This document shows, piece by piece, positions 34,139 to 45,700 of a DNA stretch of 64,000 bases. Numbering within the stretch: the stretch's first letter is position 1; each line of letters opens with the position of its first letter. Location: the NCBI GenBank assembly GCA_903813345.2, contig CAIIXF020000002.1, forward strand, positions 15,572,467-15,636,466, in the 5' to 3' direction. The position numbers and the translations under genes were made by a program. The stretch is from Owenia fusiformis. Taxonomy: Eukaryota; Annelida; Polychaeta; Sabellida; Oweniidae. Under the pieces are notes generated by a model. The model was not told the DNA's origin. It saw only the letters and a list, made by a program, of their open reading frames with translations, and searched no databases.

Positions 34139-37100
34139 ATGTCTCGGCTCCGCTGGGCATTCAACTGTGGTAGATGGTCCCCATCTGAGGCAGAATGGAC
34201 AATGGCAGCACAGTGCATTCAGCCAGAAGAAAAAGAAAGAATTGGAAAATTTGTCTTCAAGAAGGATGCAAAGTCTTCCATGGTAAGATGGCAGTATTTT
34301 AGGTGATTTTTAAATTCATTACCCCATAAATTAAATACTACATAATAAACTAATAACTCTTGAACCCCATTATGGTAGCTCTTAAGTGAGTCAACCTTAA
34401 TCCTTTTATAAACTATGAAAAGACGTAATTAACTATTTATTCTTTGTAGGCAGGTAGACTTCTTCTCAGGAAGGTAATATCTGAGACACTTAATATTCCA
34501 TATAAAGATGTCAAACTAGGAAGAACTCCAAAAGGAAAGCCTGTGCTTGAGACCAAAATGAAAACAGGATTTCCAAATTTCAACTTTAATGTGTCCCACC
34601 AGGGAGAATATGCTGTATTGGCTGCTGAACCAGTCTACCAGGTTGGAATAGATGTTATGGACATTGCCCAACCAAGTAAGACAAAGTTATTTGTTTTGAC
34701 TTCAGTAAAACCTGTATATTTGAACACTACTAAATCTAAACATCTCTTTAAATGGAGACTTTTTGGTTCATTTTTCTTGCATGAAATCTCATGTTAAAAA
34801 CCTTGAACACTGAACAGCTTTTCACCAAAAAGGCAATCTTTTTTACTTTTACAAAGTTTAATTGCATTACTATCCTTTATTTAAATGTATTTATTAGTTC
34901 TTGAAATGAAAACTGAATATCTTTGAGATAAGCAGTGTTCCCCATGTTATTTCCCATAGAGAAAATCCATACTGCAAATTGCAAGGATAATGTGTTGTTA
35001 TCCACATATATATTTTACATATTCATAACTTGTTACATTTATAATTTCAGGAGGCTCAAAATCAACTGCTGAATTCTTTGATCTGATGAGTCGTCAGTTC
35101 ACTGACCATGAGTGGTCAAATATTAAGCAACCCACCTCTGAAATGGAACAGTTGGGCATGTTTTACAGACACTGGGTAAGTCATCAGAGAGTGGTCAAAT
35201 ATTAAGCAACCCACGTCTGAAATGGAACAGTTGGGCATGTTTTACAGACACTGGGTAAGTCATCAGAGAGTGGTCAAATATTAATCAACCCGCGTCTGAA
35301 ATGGAACAGTTGGGCATGTTTTACAGACATTGGGTAAGTTGTCAGAGCCATCACCAGTGAAATGTACTGACTTCACATTTTATTTTATTTACCTTATAAA
35401 CAAGGTAATATCTGACATAAATTCTCGTGATTTCTTTGATAAAAGGTCCCATACCCACAAAGATTAAAAACTCATTAATTCAACTTGCTTTAAAGTGAAT
35501 GGATTCTTTTTAAGAATTATTTATAAGGAGTTCATATCTGACCGCAGATTTTGATTATGACATCTGGTTGACATAAAGAAGCTAAAACAAATAAATTTTC
35601 AAATAGTTTACTGTTATCCAAATATGATCATTTGGGTCACAAAAGACTTAAAGAAGTCAGATAAGGTGATGTTTTGAAGGTTAAATGTCAAGGTCATAGT
35701 TATTTTGTTTTGCAGTGTCTAAAAGAGAGTTATGTGAAAGCATTTGAAAATTGGGATTGGCTTCAACTTAGAGAGACTATGTCATAGTACTAGTTATTTT
35801 GATCAGGACTTCAAATCAAAATTGTTGACTGAGTTCAGAAATTGAAATATATCAATTTTCAATTGCTTCAAATAAACCAAATATCTTCTACAAAATAGAT
35901 TTATCATCAAGAAAATCAAATAATGCATCGAAACTGGGAATTTGCATATTTATCACTATTGTCTATTAACCTTTCTCTTTCAAATACTGCTTAGATATAC
36001 TTTTGCCATTTAGGAAAATTGCTAATTGTATTGACTGCTGCATATCAAGCGAAAATATTTTTGGAATCCATGAAAATAGTTTTTTGGCCTACGTTTTTTG
36101 GCCTACCCTGTACACACATTTGGTAGATTTGTCTCTTGCGAGTTGGTTGTTTTAACAACTACAGACCTGCATAAAATAACACTATACCACTGGATGATAC
36201 AAGTGGAATTTTCTTAGCCTTTGAGCTGGAATAAACTCACATATTGTAGTTGAAGCATACTTAATTTCTATGGAGTCTTGGAGTCTTTGAAAGTCATATT
36301 GTTTCATATATACTTTCCAATCATGATATATTTGTATCTTTTTTATCTTTGCAGTGCCTTAAGGAGAGTTATGTGAAGGCATTTGGAATTGGGATTGGCT
36401 TCAACTTAGAGAGACTAAGTTTTCATGTGAAGACCCCTCTCCATACAGGGGTCATTACAAGTGATACCACCTTCCATATAGATGGAGAATTAGACCCAGC
36501 ATGGAGGTTTGAGGAAACAAAACTTGATGAAAAACATTGTGTTGCTGTAGGGATATGTACAGATGTCAAACAAATAAACAGGAATTGCGGAAATGTGATA
36601 GAAGTTAGTAGCCGTTTTTAATATTGATGAGACTAAAATGACTGCAATCTATTCATGCTTAATTCTCATCTTTACTTTATCAACAAGAGCACCACTGACA
36701 TAATTTCAAGATAATGCCTTGATTTTTTACTTCAGCCTATGGAATCCTTCATTGGTTGTCATTCATTAAGTTTCAGACAAATAAACAATAAAAATGTACT
36801 TTGGCCTTATTTTGGAAAATATGCTCTTTGCCATGAAAATATCACAGAAGTCAGTTTTGAACTAACAGTTCTTCACTGGGTACTCTATGAATTTGCGAAA
36901 GTTGTCCTTAATTATCTGGATTACACCTATATTATATTTGTAATTTGATCTATTAACACAATTTGACTTATTTTGTAAAATGGTTGCCATTACTTATTTT
37001 TTTACTTTCAGACATTAACAGACAGTGAAGAATACATGGAGGAAACAGTGCCATCTTTTAAAATGTTGACATTCAAAGACTTAATAGATGGTGCTGAGGC

Positions 37101-37179
37101 TCTCACTGAACCTGATGAATTATATTGGAAGACATTTAATGCCAAAGATGAAATGCCTAGACGCTGGAAAGATACGTAA
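34139..37179 (+). CDS. AASDHPPT: L-aminoadipate-semialdehyde dehydrogenase phosphopantetheinyl transferase
   Basis: Five exons join in phase: 34139-34282, 34450-34675, 35051-35175, 36355-36603 and 37012-37179 (TAA at 37177-37179), 303 aa against about 309 in human. The enzyme moves the 4'-phosphopantetheine arm of coenzyme A onto acyl and peptidyl carrier domains (cytosolic fatty acid synthase, mitochondrial ACP, aminoadipate semialdehyde dehydrogenase). Seen in order: 'RWAFNCGRW' at the N-terminus, 'QPEEKERIGKFVFKKDAK', 'GRTPKGKPVL', 'FNFNVSHQGEYAVLAAEP', the Mg-binding 'VGIDVMD' near residue 114, and the second catalytic signature 'WCLKESYVKAFGIGIGF', split exactly after the W at the exon 3/4 border. 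Donors are GTAAGA, GTAAGA, GTAAGT and GTTAGT. Retention of intron 4 would add four codons and stop. Upstream ATGs at 34094 and 34128 open short or overlapping frames. The third intron carries partial copies of exons 3 and 4, listed separately. Poly(A) signal at 37799-37804. Confidence 0.93.
35110..35346 (+). repeat. 79-bp tandem triplication across the AASDHPPT exon 3 donor
   Basis: Three head-to-tail units start at 35110, 35189 and 35268. Unit 1 is the last 66 bases of exon 3 plus 13 bases of intron; units 2 and 3 are intronic copies differing at a few bases (ACCTCT to ACGTCT to GCGTCT; CACTGG to CATTGG in unit 3). Each keeps the donor (ctgg or ttgg)/gtaagt. Use of the second donor would add 79 bases and a TAA after 'GTAAGTCATCAGAGAG...'. 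Confidence 0.92.
35716..35782 (+). pseudogene. Degenerate copy of the start of AASDHPPT exon 4
   Basis: 'ttttgcag' followed by 'tgtctaaaagagagttatg' and 'gattggcttcaacttagaga' repeats the acceptor and first 65 bases of exon 4 (36355 onward) with a few changes. A one-base insertion near 35745 (gaaaattggg against ggaattggg) shifts the frame, and TAG follows at about 35785. The 'CLKESYVKAF' signature is still intact before the shift. It would be harmful if spliced in. Confidence 0.88.
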
Positions 37180-37798
37180 CAAAGATACCTGAGAGAAATG
37201 TCCACAACCTGCCAATATTTTGAAATCATGAGACTACAAGGTGCTGCCCTCTCTATAGAATATCTCCAAAAATATTGCTCTGTAACTGTAAGGTGCTGCC
37301 CTCTTTATGGAATGTTCTGAAAACAATTTCAAAAGTTAATCTGTAAGGTGCTTCTCTTATAAAATATCTCCATGAAATACCTCTCCCTGATTCAGCCATA
37401 TCTACTACTTTGTCTACTGATATAGAGAGTAAGCTGGATTCTATATATCATAGGACTGGGAAAAAGAACTATAGTAAAACCTGACTAATCCGAATGCCAC
37501 TTGGACTGGCCAAAAGTGTTTATATAAGTGTTATATTTAGATAGGCAGATATTCACGTTTTCAGGTTTTCAACTTTTATCATGGTAGTCTATGTCGGTTT
37601 AAAAAGGTGAAATTGAAAAAGTGTTCATATTGAGATGTTTAGATTCGAAACTGTATTTGGGTTATCCAGGTTTTGTGTATCTGTCTGTTTTAATAACAGC
37701 CATGATTTCTTCATATATGAACATCAACTAGACATCAATGTTAAATCATTTTCTCTTACCAACTGTGTCTGAAGGTTCAAACAAAATTAGAACAAAAC

Positions 37799-37843
37799 AA
37801 TAAAATGAATTATTTTTGTATATAAAATATTTTTCAGTTTATT
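37799..37843. terminator. Opposed polyadenylation signals of AASDHPPT (+) and protocadherin (-)
   Basis: AATAAA on the + strand at 37799-37804 and TTTATT (AATAAA on the - strand) at 37838-37843 face each other. Cleavage 10-30 bases downstream of each would place both mRNA ends between about 37810 and 37835. Other minus-strand hexamers lie nearer the protocadherin stop (for example about 38659), so use of this one is not certain. Confidence 0.45.
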
Positions 37844-38904
37844 TTATGCAGTACAAGATAGCTTTAAGCTTGTAAACATAGCAATATCACCGAATTAGCA
37901 TAATTTATTCAATAACAAAAATTAATAATACTTTTGACACAAACAATAAGCAAACATTATTTTTATATCAGATTGATAATTCATTCATTTACAAACATTA
38001 GATTTTATCAACATATTTATTAATGAACATGTCTTATTAAAATGCTTTCTTAGCCCTTAGGCCCTTTAAATAATTTAATACAGTAGCATTGGTGTATAAG
38101 TGGCCTCTACAGAAAAAATATAAATTATACAAATTATTTACAAATTAAATGTTATCATTTTCTTACTCCATGTTATGAAGTTTGATTTTTACTTTGGATG
38201 AGGCCCGAGTAAATCAATGGCTGATAAGCATGGTGTATTTAATTTTGGATCATTTTAAAGCTTTTTCCCCTGCCCTTGTATTCTAGCTGGGTCGGGTATA
38301 GTATCAAAAAATTCAAGTCAAACAGATAGTTATATCCAGTAAGAGTAATAATAGTAAGAGTTTATACTTTTATATTTTGATTTCATCTGATAATTTTGTA
38401 TTTCCAAATCAGTGTCCCATGACAACTGATAAATTTTCTAAATGTCAAATTAATTTTGTCAATTGTCATACGCAAGATTGGGGTCAAATCATGTAATTGA
38501 ATTGAAATGACATTTAAAAACATATGGATTCAATTTATCTAAATGGTTGCCATGGGAGGTTTGTGTTTTCATTATTTTGTTAAGTTGTACAATTTGAAAT
38601 ATGAAGTTATTTGTACTTTTAACATTGGCAAGTAAATGGCTTCAAATTCATATTTACAATTTATTTTTTATACATGAGTTGATACAGTCCACATGGAAGA
38701 AACACTTTTCATAAACTCTTATATAGCAAATCAGTTTTGCTGATGTAACAAAAAATCATGCTAACAGTCAATTCTTTCCCTCTTCTGAAAATACACTGTC
38801 TAAATTAAGTTGAATGTAGCTTTTAAGGAATCTTTTCATTATAATATTTACACTTTTTACATTTTAATTTTTTATACTTTGTACATTTTTACACACAGAA
38901 ACAT

Positions 38905-39734
38905 TCACACAATCATTTCCTTGAAGAATAAGTTATCAATTTCATTAGTAAGTTCCTGAGGATCGACAGTATAACTTCCTGATGTGGTAGTTGTTCTATC
39001 ATCCTCTTGTCGATCCATATCTGTCCCAGAATCCCCTAATGCACGATCAAGATCAGCGATTGTAAAGTCTTTAAAAGGTCCTCCAGTTTTTGCATAGTTT
39101 GGATAATTATGTTGGTTTAGAACTGGAAGTCTGTTTTTTGAGTCAGACTGAGACTGACTTTGCTGACCTTGAAAAGCAGACGGATTGTTTTGAAAATGAG
39201 GCTGTCTATTTGCAGCTGATGGACTCTGTTGTGGGAGAGGTTGGTACGACCTAGGTGACATAGAGTCATTATAATTCACCCTTGGAATGTTTGACCTATT
39301 TCCTACTGGGGTGTAACGTCCACTATTACCCCTTGGGGGCAGGGCAGCAGGAGGCTGCATTGAATTATCACTATGACTACGTTTGGGTTTTGGTGGTGGA
39401 ACAGGCCCTCTCAAATTATTCCCACTAAATGTCTGTGGTATATAGTTTGGCTTGGAATCTTGGGGCTTAAATGTATGTAATGTAGGGGCACCTTGTGGGG
39501 TACTTGGCACTAATGTGTTGTCATCCAGACTGTCTGAGCTTGTGCTTGTTTTAATATTCCTTGGGAAATCTCCATTGTCTGATTGGTTGCTATGGTAACC
39601 ACTGTTGTCGAGATCTGGCTCCAGGTTGCTATGGTTATTGTTACCAAGTGTTGTTGCCTTTGGATTTTTACCTTGCTTTTCTTTAATGTAGAATGGATTG
39701 CTGTCAAAGCTGACTTTCTTGGGAGATTTCAAAT
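38905..39734 (-). CDS. Protocadherin exon 5 (C-terminal tail) and stop
   Basis: Acceptor TTTCCAG, phase 1, 276 codons to the stop. 'LKSPKKVSFDSNPF' holds the putative PP1-docking KVSF. A Pro-rich basic segment 'GPVPPPKPKRSHS' could bind SH3 domains. The rest is low-complexity Ser, Gln, Asn and Pro, ending in an acidic 'DFTIADLDRALGDSGTD' and 'ELTNEIDNLFFKEMIV'. The 3' UTR lies to the left. Confidence 0.92.
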
Positions 39735-42700
39735 CTGGAAATAAAAAATATACTTCATTGGTAAAAAAACTGAAAATTCAGATGACTTCCAAAATTGAGA
39801 AACAGTCAGTCTACTTCTATATTTGGTCAATTTCCTCATGAAACATTACTTTGTTGATATTGAAAGTATTAACCTACCTTTACTATCAAAAGAATCTTCT
39901 GGGTCGCCACTTTTGTTCAAGGGGTCTTCATCATTTTCACTCGTTCCTTTCCCACTGTCGGGATTGGAGCGATCAGAATCGACACTTGAAGTTTCTCCAT
40001 GGTGACCTTTATGCTTGTTTTGGTCCCGTTTTAGTATGTCAATTAACCGATGAACCTGAAGTATGAGAAAAATAGAGTGAAAATAGTGGAATAAGCAAGA
40101 CATGAAGTGATTATGTTGATACATGTACACAATTTAAGAATATATATTAAATCAATACTATTTGAACAACTGTGATAGAAGAAGCCCATGTATTAGCATT
40201 CAATGAAAGAATTAACTGCAATTGGAGAATGAAAGAGTTTTAAGTACACAATCTTGCGGAAAACTTATGAAATCAACATACAATTTGTAAGATTTTAATG
40301 TATGATATTAACTGCTATTCCAAAACATCAATCCATGAAAAAAGCTGCATATATTACAAATGTTGTGATAATTACTACAAACGCATGCTTACCTCCAAGT
40401 CTCGATCCGCTGCATTCCAAGGGCGGCCATTTTGTCCATTCATGACGCTAGGTTTGTTTCCCTGTGTAAGATCATTCATACACTTTTGCTCCATTGATGG
40501 TTTACTTTCCATTGATGTATTACTTAGAAATGATGTGTTGGGTGACTGTGGAATCTGCAAGTACATAGGAAACAATATTTTATTATTTATTATTATAATA
40601 TAAATTATTTAATATAATCATTTGTTCAGCCATTTCATATGTTATGTAATTTTAAAGCTGAGAATATTATACATGCTTTGTATATGGTTTCTTTTTCACA
40701 ATTCATGAAAATGAAGCCCTACTTCTAATATATCAATGATATGTTGGTATATATTATTTTGATTCAATGCCTTTATAAATGTTGTTTATGTAAAAGCTTC
40801 AGCATGATTATTATAAACATGTATTCATGAATATAAAATAAATATACATTTAGATCTACATGATATTAGTCACAATTTTGTCATTATTTACTTTATCTAA
40901 ATACAACATATTGAACAATTACATGTTATATGTACAATGTTATATGTATAATATGATGAACAATGGCCTAAAATAAAGCAAAATAAAGAAATACATATAA
41001 ACCAGTACTTAAACAATAAAACTTAAGATACAATTATAAGATATGCAAAAACATTTCATCATCTAATATCACTGATATGAACAATGATGAATGAAAATGC
41101 ATGTAAAAAATAAAAATGCTAATTACTTTAGACATTTTACAATGAAAGCCTAATACTTGTGCATAAATGCATGATAACACAGGGTCGGGGGATATGAGCC
41201 ATGCTGAATTGAATGACGAAGCAATGATTTTAAGATAAGTTTTCCAATTGACATAAATTATGATTATTTCCCAGAATACCATAGGAATCAATATCCAGAA
41301 ACATTCAATCGTGATCAAAGACAATTTTTATTCATTAGTGCCATTTTGTGGAAAACACTGATGGATAACTAATTTAGAAGATGATATAAAACATTAAATC
41401 GTAGTACTCCACTATCCAGACATGCATTTGCTTCTACGCCTAACTCAATTTGTCGGTAAAAGGAGATCGGATTTATCGAACCAGAATTTTGTTATCTCAT
41501 CATGGAGAAAACAAGATGAAATTTAGAATATGTTTGAGGATGAAAAAATGATACTGAAACTCATAAGTGGAGATGGTTTTGATATTTACATTAACATCTT
41601 AGGTTCAGAAATCACAAACTTAAAATAATTTTCAAACTTATTAATATAAAATCACAAAAACACATATTAATCAACATCAATCCAAATCAAACTTTAACTT
41701 AACTATTAAACAATTAGTTTTTAAATCAATTCATCCTTTTGTAAAACTGTTTCAAGTCAAAATGTGCAGAAAGCAGCAACAACATTATTTTGCTTGTCAA
41801 AACACCAAATAAGGCCATGCACTATCTGACCAATCACATTCAGCAAATTATTCATCCACACAGAAAGCATCTGTTTATTTCAGAGTCAGAAAATTATTTA
41901 AACATGACATTGTTATGCACAGCCAGTAAAAACAAAAGTTTCAAAATCCATCCTTGACTCAATCCTAAGTATCTATTAAATCTTTTTATTAATTTCTCCT
42001 GATTTTGAAATAAACTTTGCTCTTATGCACAAGTAGTAGACTTACATATACATTTGGCACAGAAAAATATTGCTATAATGTCATTGCGTGTTTGTTCACA
42101 CATACGTGTGCCTGAATTCATCATCAGGTAACTCATGGCCTCGCTTCCATCGAATATTGTCGCCTTTATTGCCAGGACCAGGCTCGTAATAGATAAGCCT
42201 GGGTGGACCCTAGAAATCAATGGTTCAATAATCAACATAAAGGACCAGATGTATGATAAAAGAACATTGTTTTGTCTAATTAAGAGATGACGGAAGAAAT
42301 TTATTTCAGATTCATTTATTCTTAGATTATTTCATCACAATCGCATCAACATCAGCTATTCCTACAAGAAAAAACAATATAACAAAGCATTACAATCATA
42401 TAAGTGTCAATGTGATATTGATTGTTATATCTGATACTTCAGCAAGCTTTATTTCCAAGTACCTGTGAAAAGAAAATCTACCTCAGTGCTGTAATAAACA
42501 GATGTTAAAATAATCCCTATTTGTGATTTTGATTTTTTCTTCTAAGTTATTAAATGTTGATAAATTATTCATAATAGTACAGAAAATATACATATGTTAT
42601 ATCTAAGTGTAATAAGACTAAGTATTGGCATTTCCAAAACAAAACAAATCTTAACAAATAATTCATTTCTCTAGAGAGCGTTCCAAATACACATCAATAT

Positions 42701-45700
42701 ATGAGATCAGTCTCAAATACAAACACGCAAAAAGAAATAGAGAAAATCTATGAATCTTCTATCTAGGCCTACCCAACCGAAAATTGTCACTTTCTATGAA
42801 ATTGCAAATGTATCAAAGACACTAAAGAATCAATTTAGAAAATTGCGACTCAGATCAGCGTAAAAGATCTTTGAGAAATGGCAATGAGAGGTAAAGGGAT
42901 TAGTGAAAGACATCAGATTGTAGACTTTGAACACCAAAGTAGAAATTATTCAACATTATTCATAAATTATAGATTTGGGAAATCGATCATGTGAGTTTTA
43001 TATCCAGGATGAATGTGTTTTGAATGAAATTCTTAATTCAATCGGGAATATTTTTTAACATTGAATAACTTTTAAGACTTGTCTTGATGTGCTCAGATTT
43101 CAAATGTTGCCCTTTTTGCTGTAATTATTTGAAAATACTTTTAAATAAGTTTACCCAACACCATCATAAAATATATAAGTTTATTGACAACTCAAGTTAA
43201 TATCAATCGACACATATTCCTTCTGTTGCCGTGGTAACAATAATGTAATAAATCTGTGATATTTTGTTCCAATGATTATGTAAAGTCATTTACTAAATAT
43301 AGTAAAGCAAGCATAATGATCACACCACTCTTGGGATTCTCTTACAACAGAGGAATAAACCAATGTTATAGATAGCATTGAAATCAACTGAGTTGTTGAA
43401 AGCTCCTTTTACCCTTTATTATTCAAGCTCAAAAACAGTATTATCCTTTGCAAAATGTCACTGAATCTATTTAACAGAGTTGTCAATATTTCACACATTC
43501 AACTATTTATTAACAACAAAACATAAGATGAAAGGATACGGTGTGACAGAGCGATGATCTAATTAAAGGTGCAACAATGATATATATGCAGGTGAAAAAA
43601 TTGTGATTAAGAATTTCACCATTCCATGTGTCTACAATTTAGATTAGAAACTATGAGAAGAATCATCACAATATAACAATGATTTTCACTGAACATTTGA
43701 CATTTAAACTCCTGACATTTTAACTACTGAATAACTGTCTCGTTGGCTTGCTTACAAAACAGTGGATGCAATTTTCTGATCATAAGATAAAACAAAAGTG
43801 AAACATGGGTTTACATCCAAAATTTCCCATATACTTTAGTATACAGCTGGCTAGTCACTGTCTCTTATTGCTATAATTACTGTTTGTTTTTTATCATCTT
43901 AACTGGCCCACCCATGGTCGTCTCAGTGGTAAGCAACCCAACTATATGTAATCACATTACTCTAAATATATAGCTATAGGTGGTTAAAATGATAAGTACA
44001 TAAAAATATATACAGTTACAGCCAGTCCCCCTGAGCAATTAGTTGTTAATTGAGGTCCAGATGATAAAATTTCTAATAATTTACATTTGATTCAATGCAT
44101 ACTGAAACATAGTTATTTTATCAATTCAAACATTGTTAGATTCATGATCCATACTGAAGCATGAACATTTTATTTTCTTGTCTGGCAATCTTTATATTTA
44201 GCTTTCATTCAGGTTCACAAGACATTTTCATTGAAAGAATCACCCAATAATTATTGCAAATTAAGAGCCCTTGATGCAAAGTCCACATTCCTAAACTTTC
44301 CACTCAATTCAACTTTTTAAATAACTAAGAAATATGATAATGATATTTCAAACATATTATTTCTGGTTCAAATTATATGGATGCCTGATAAGTGAGTTTA
44401 TTATGAAAATGGATGTTCAAATTGTGGATAAAATCAATTTGATTTGAAATCATAAAACATTCACATTTATACTTTAAAATAATTCATTATGGTGTGGTCT
44501 ATCATTAAATTCTGTTTTTTTTTCGTGCCAGCTCGTCCTTGTATTAAACTTACCCTCCAGTAACGGCTTACAAATTTTCTACTTGTAATTTATACCTTTT
44601 AATAGCAATCAATTGATAAATCAACAATAAACAAAATATGAGAGTGTAATTTATACATTCGTACAACAAAACTTTCATTAAAAATAAAAATACTAAAGAA
44701 GCTCCGAATCAAATTTAAATTGAATTTTCATGAAAAAATAGAGTGGGTGATAATTGAGGTGTTAATAGCTTGAGGTGTAAAGGCACCTGTCATTTAGAAG
44801 GAAGTTTGCATGTAAGTTTGGGCCTATTCATTTTCAATAATTCGTTCCTGGACATCACATGATAACTGTATTTAGGACATTAAATTCAAAATTTTCTCAC
44901 TTTACTGACAAGTGGCCACTGTGCCAGTACCAACATATTCAAGTCACAATTGTTCAAAATCTCATGATTTTTAAGTAAAATACAAATGCACAAAAAATAG
45001 TTCTCACATTTTCAATGTTATGATTTGAATTGCAACAGACGGGACTTTGTACCAAGAACAAAGTCACATCATAAAAGAATATGAATACAAACTTTGTTTC
45101 ATTTCATGATGCTTTTCAGCTAAAATCAAAAATGATGATCTTCACAAATATTTACCAAACTTTAATATTCTTATAATGACTGAATAGATGAAATATACAT
45201 CAAAGCAAAGATGACAAGTATAGACCCTTATTTACAAATTACACAGAGAAGACAAAATATTCTTTTCAGTTAAACTTGGCATGTGTTAAAGCCTGCTGCC
45301 ATCAGAAAAACACAATTCAAAAAGTCAGCCTAAACTGGAGTAAATATTTACCTAAATCTTCATAATTTAAATTCTATTATTCTCATTCTGAAATTGGTTT
45401 TAAATAAAAGAAGACCACAATAGACACATAAAGGGGTATATCAATTAGGCATAAAAGATACAATGAGTTTTAAATGCTCTATACCTCTGGTTTATTCTGG
45501 GTAAACATCATTTGCAAACAACTGAATTTGAATGTTCTTTTCACAAGCTCACGGACCAACATTTAAAAAACTAATTTCTAATAATCATTTTTCATTTTAA
45601 CCATGTAGAGTTTATGAAGAAGACACTAATTGTAGTTTAACTATAATGTTTCCATATAGATTATTGCTCAGAATATGTAAAAATTGTCAAATCGGAAAAG

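Noticed and set aside
36739-36948. 69-aa frame between AASDHPPT exons 4 and 5
   Set aside because: Intronic; the enzyme's C-terminal exon begins later, at 37012, with matching phase.
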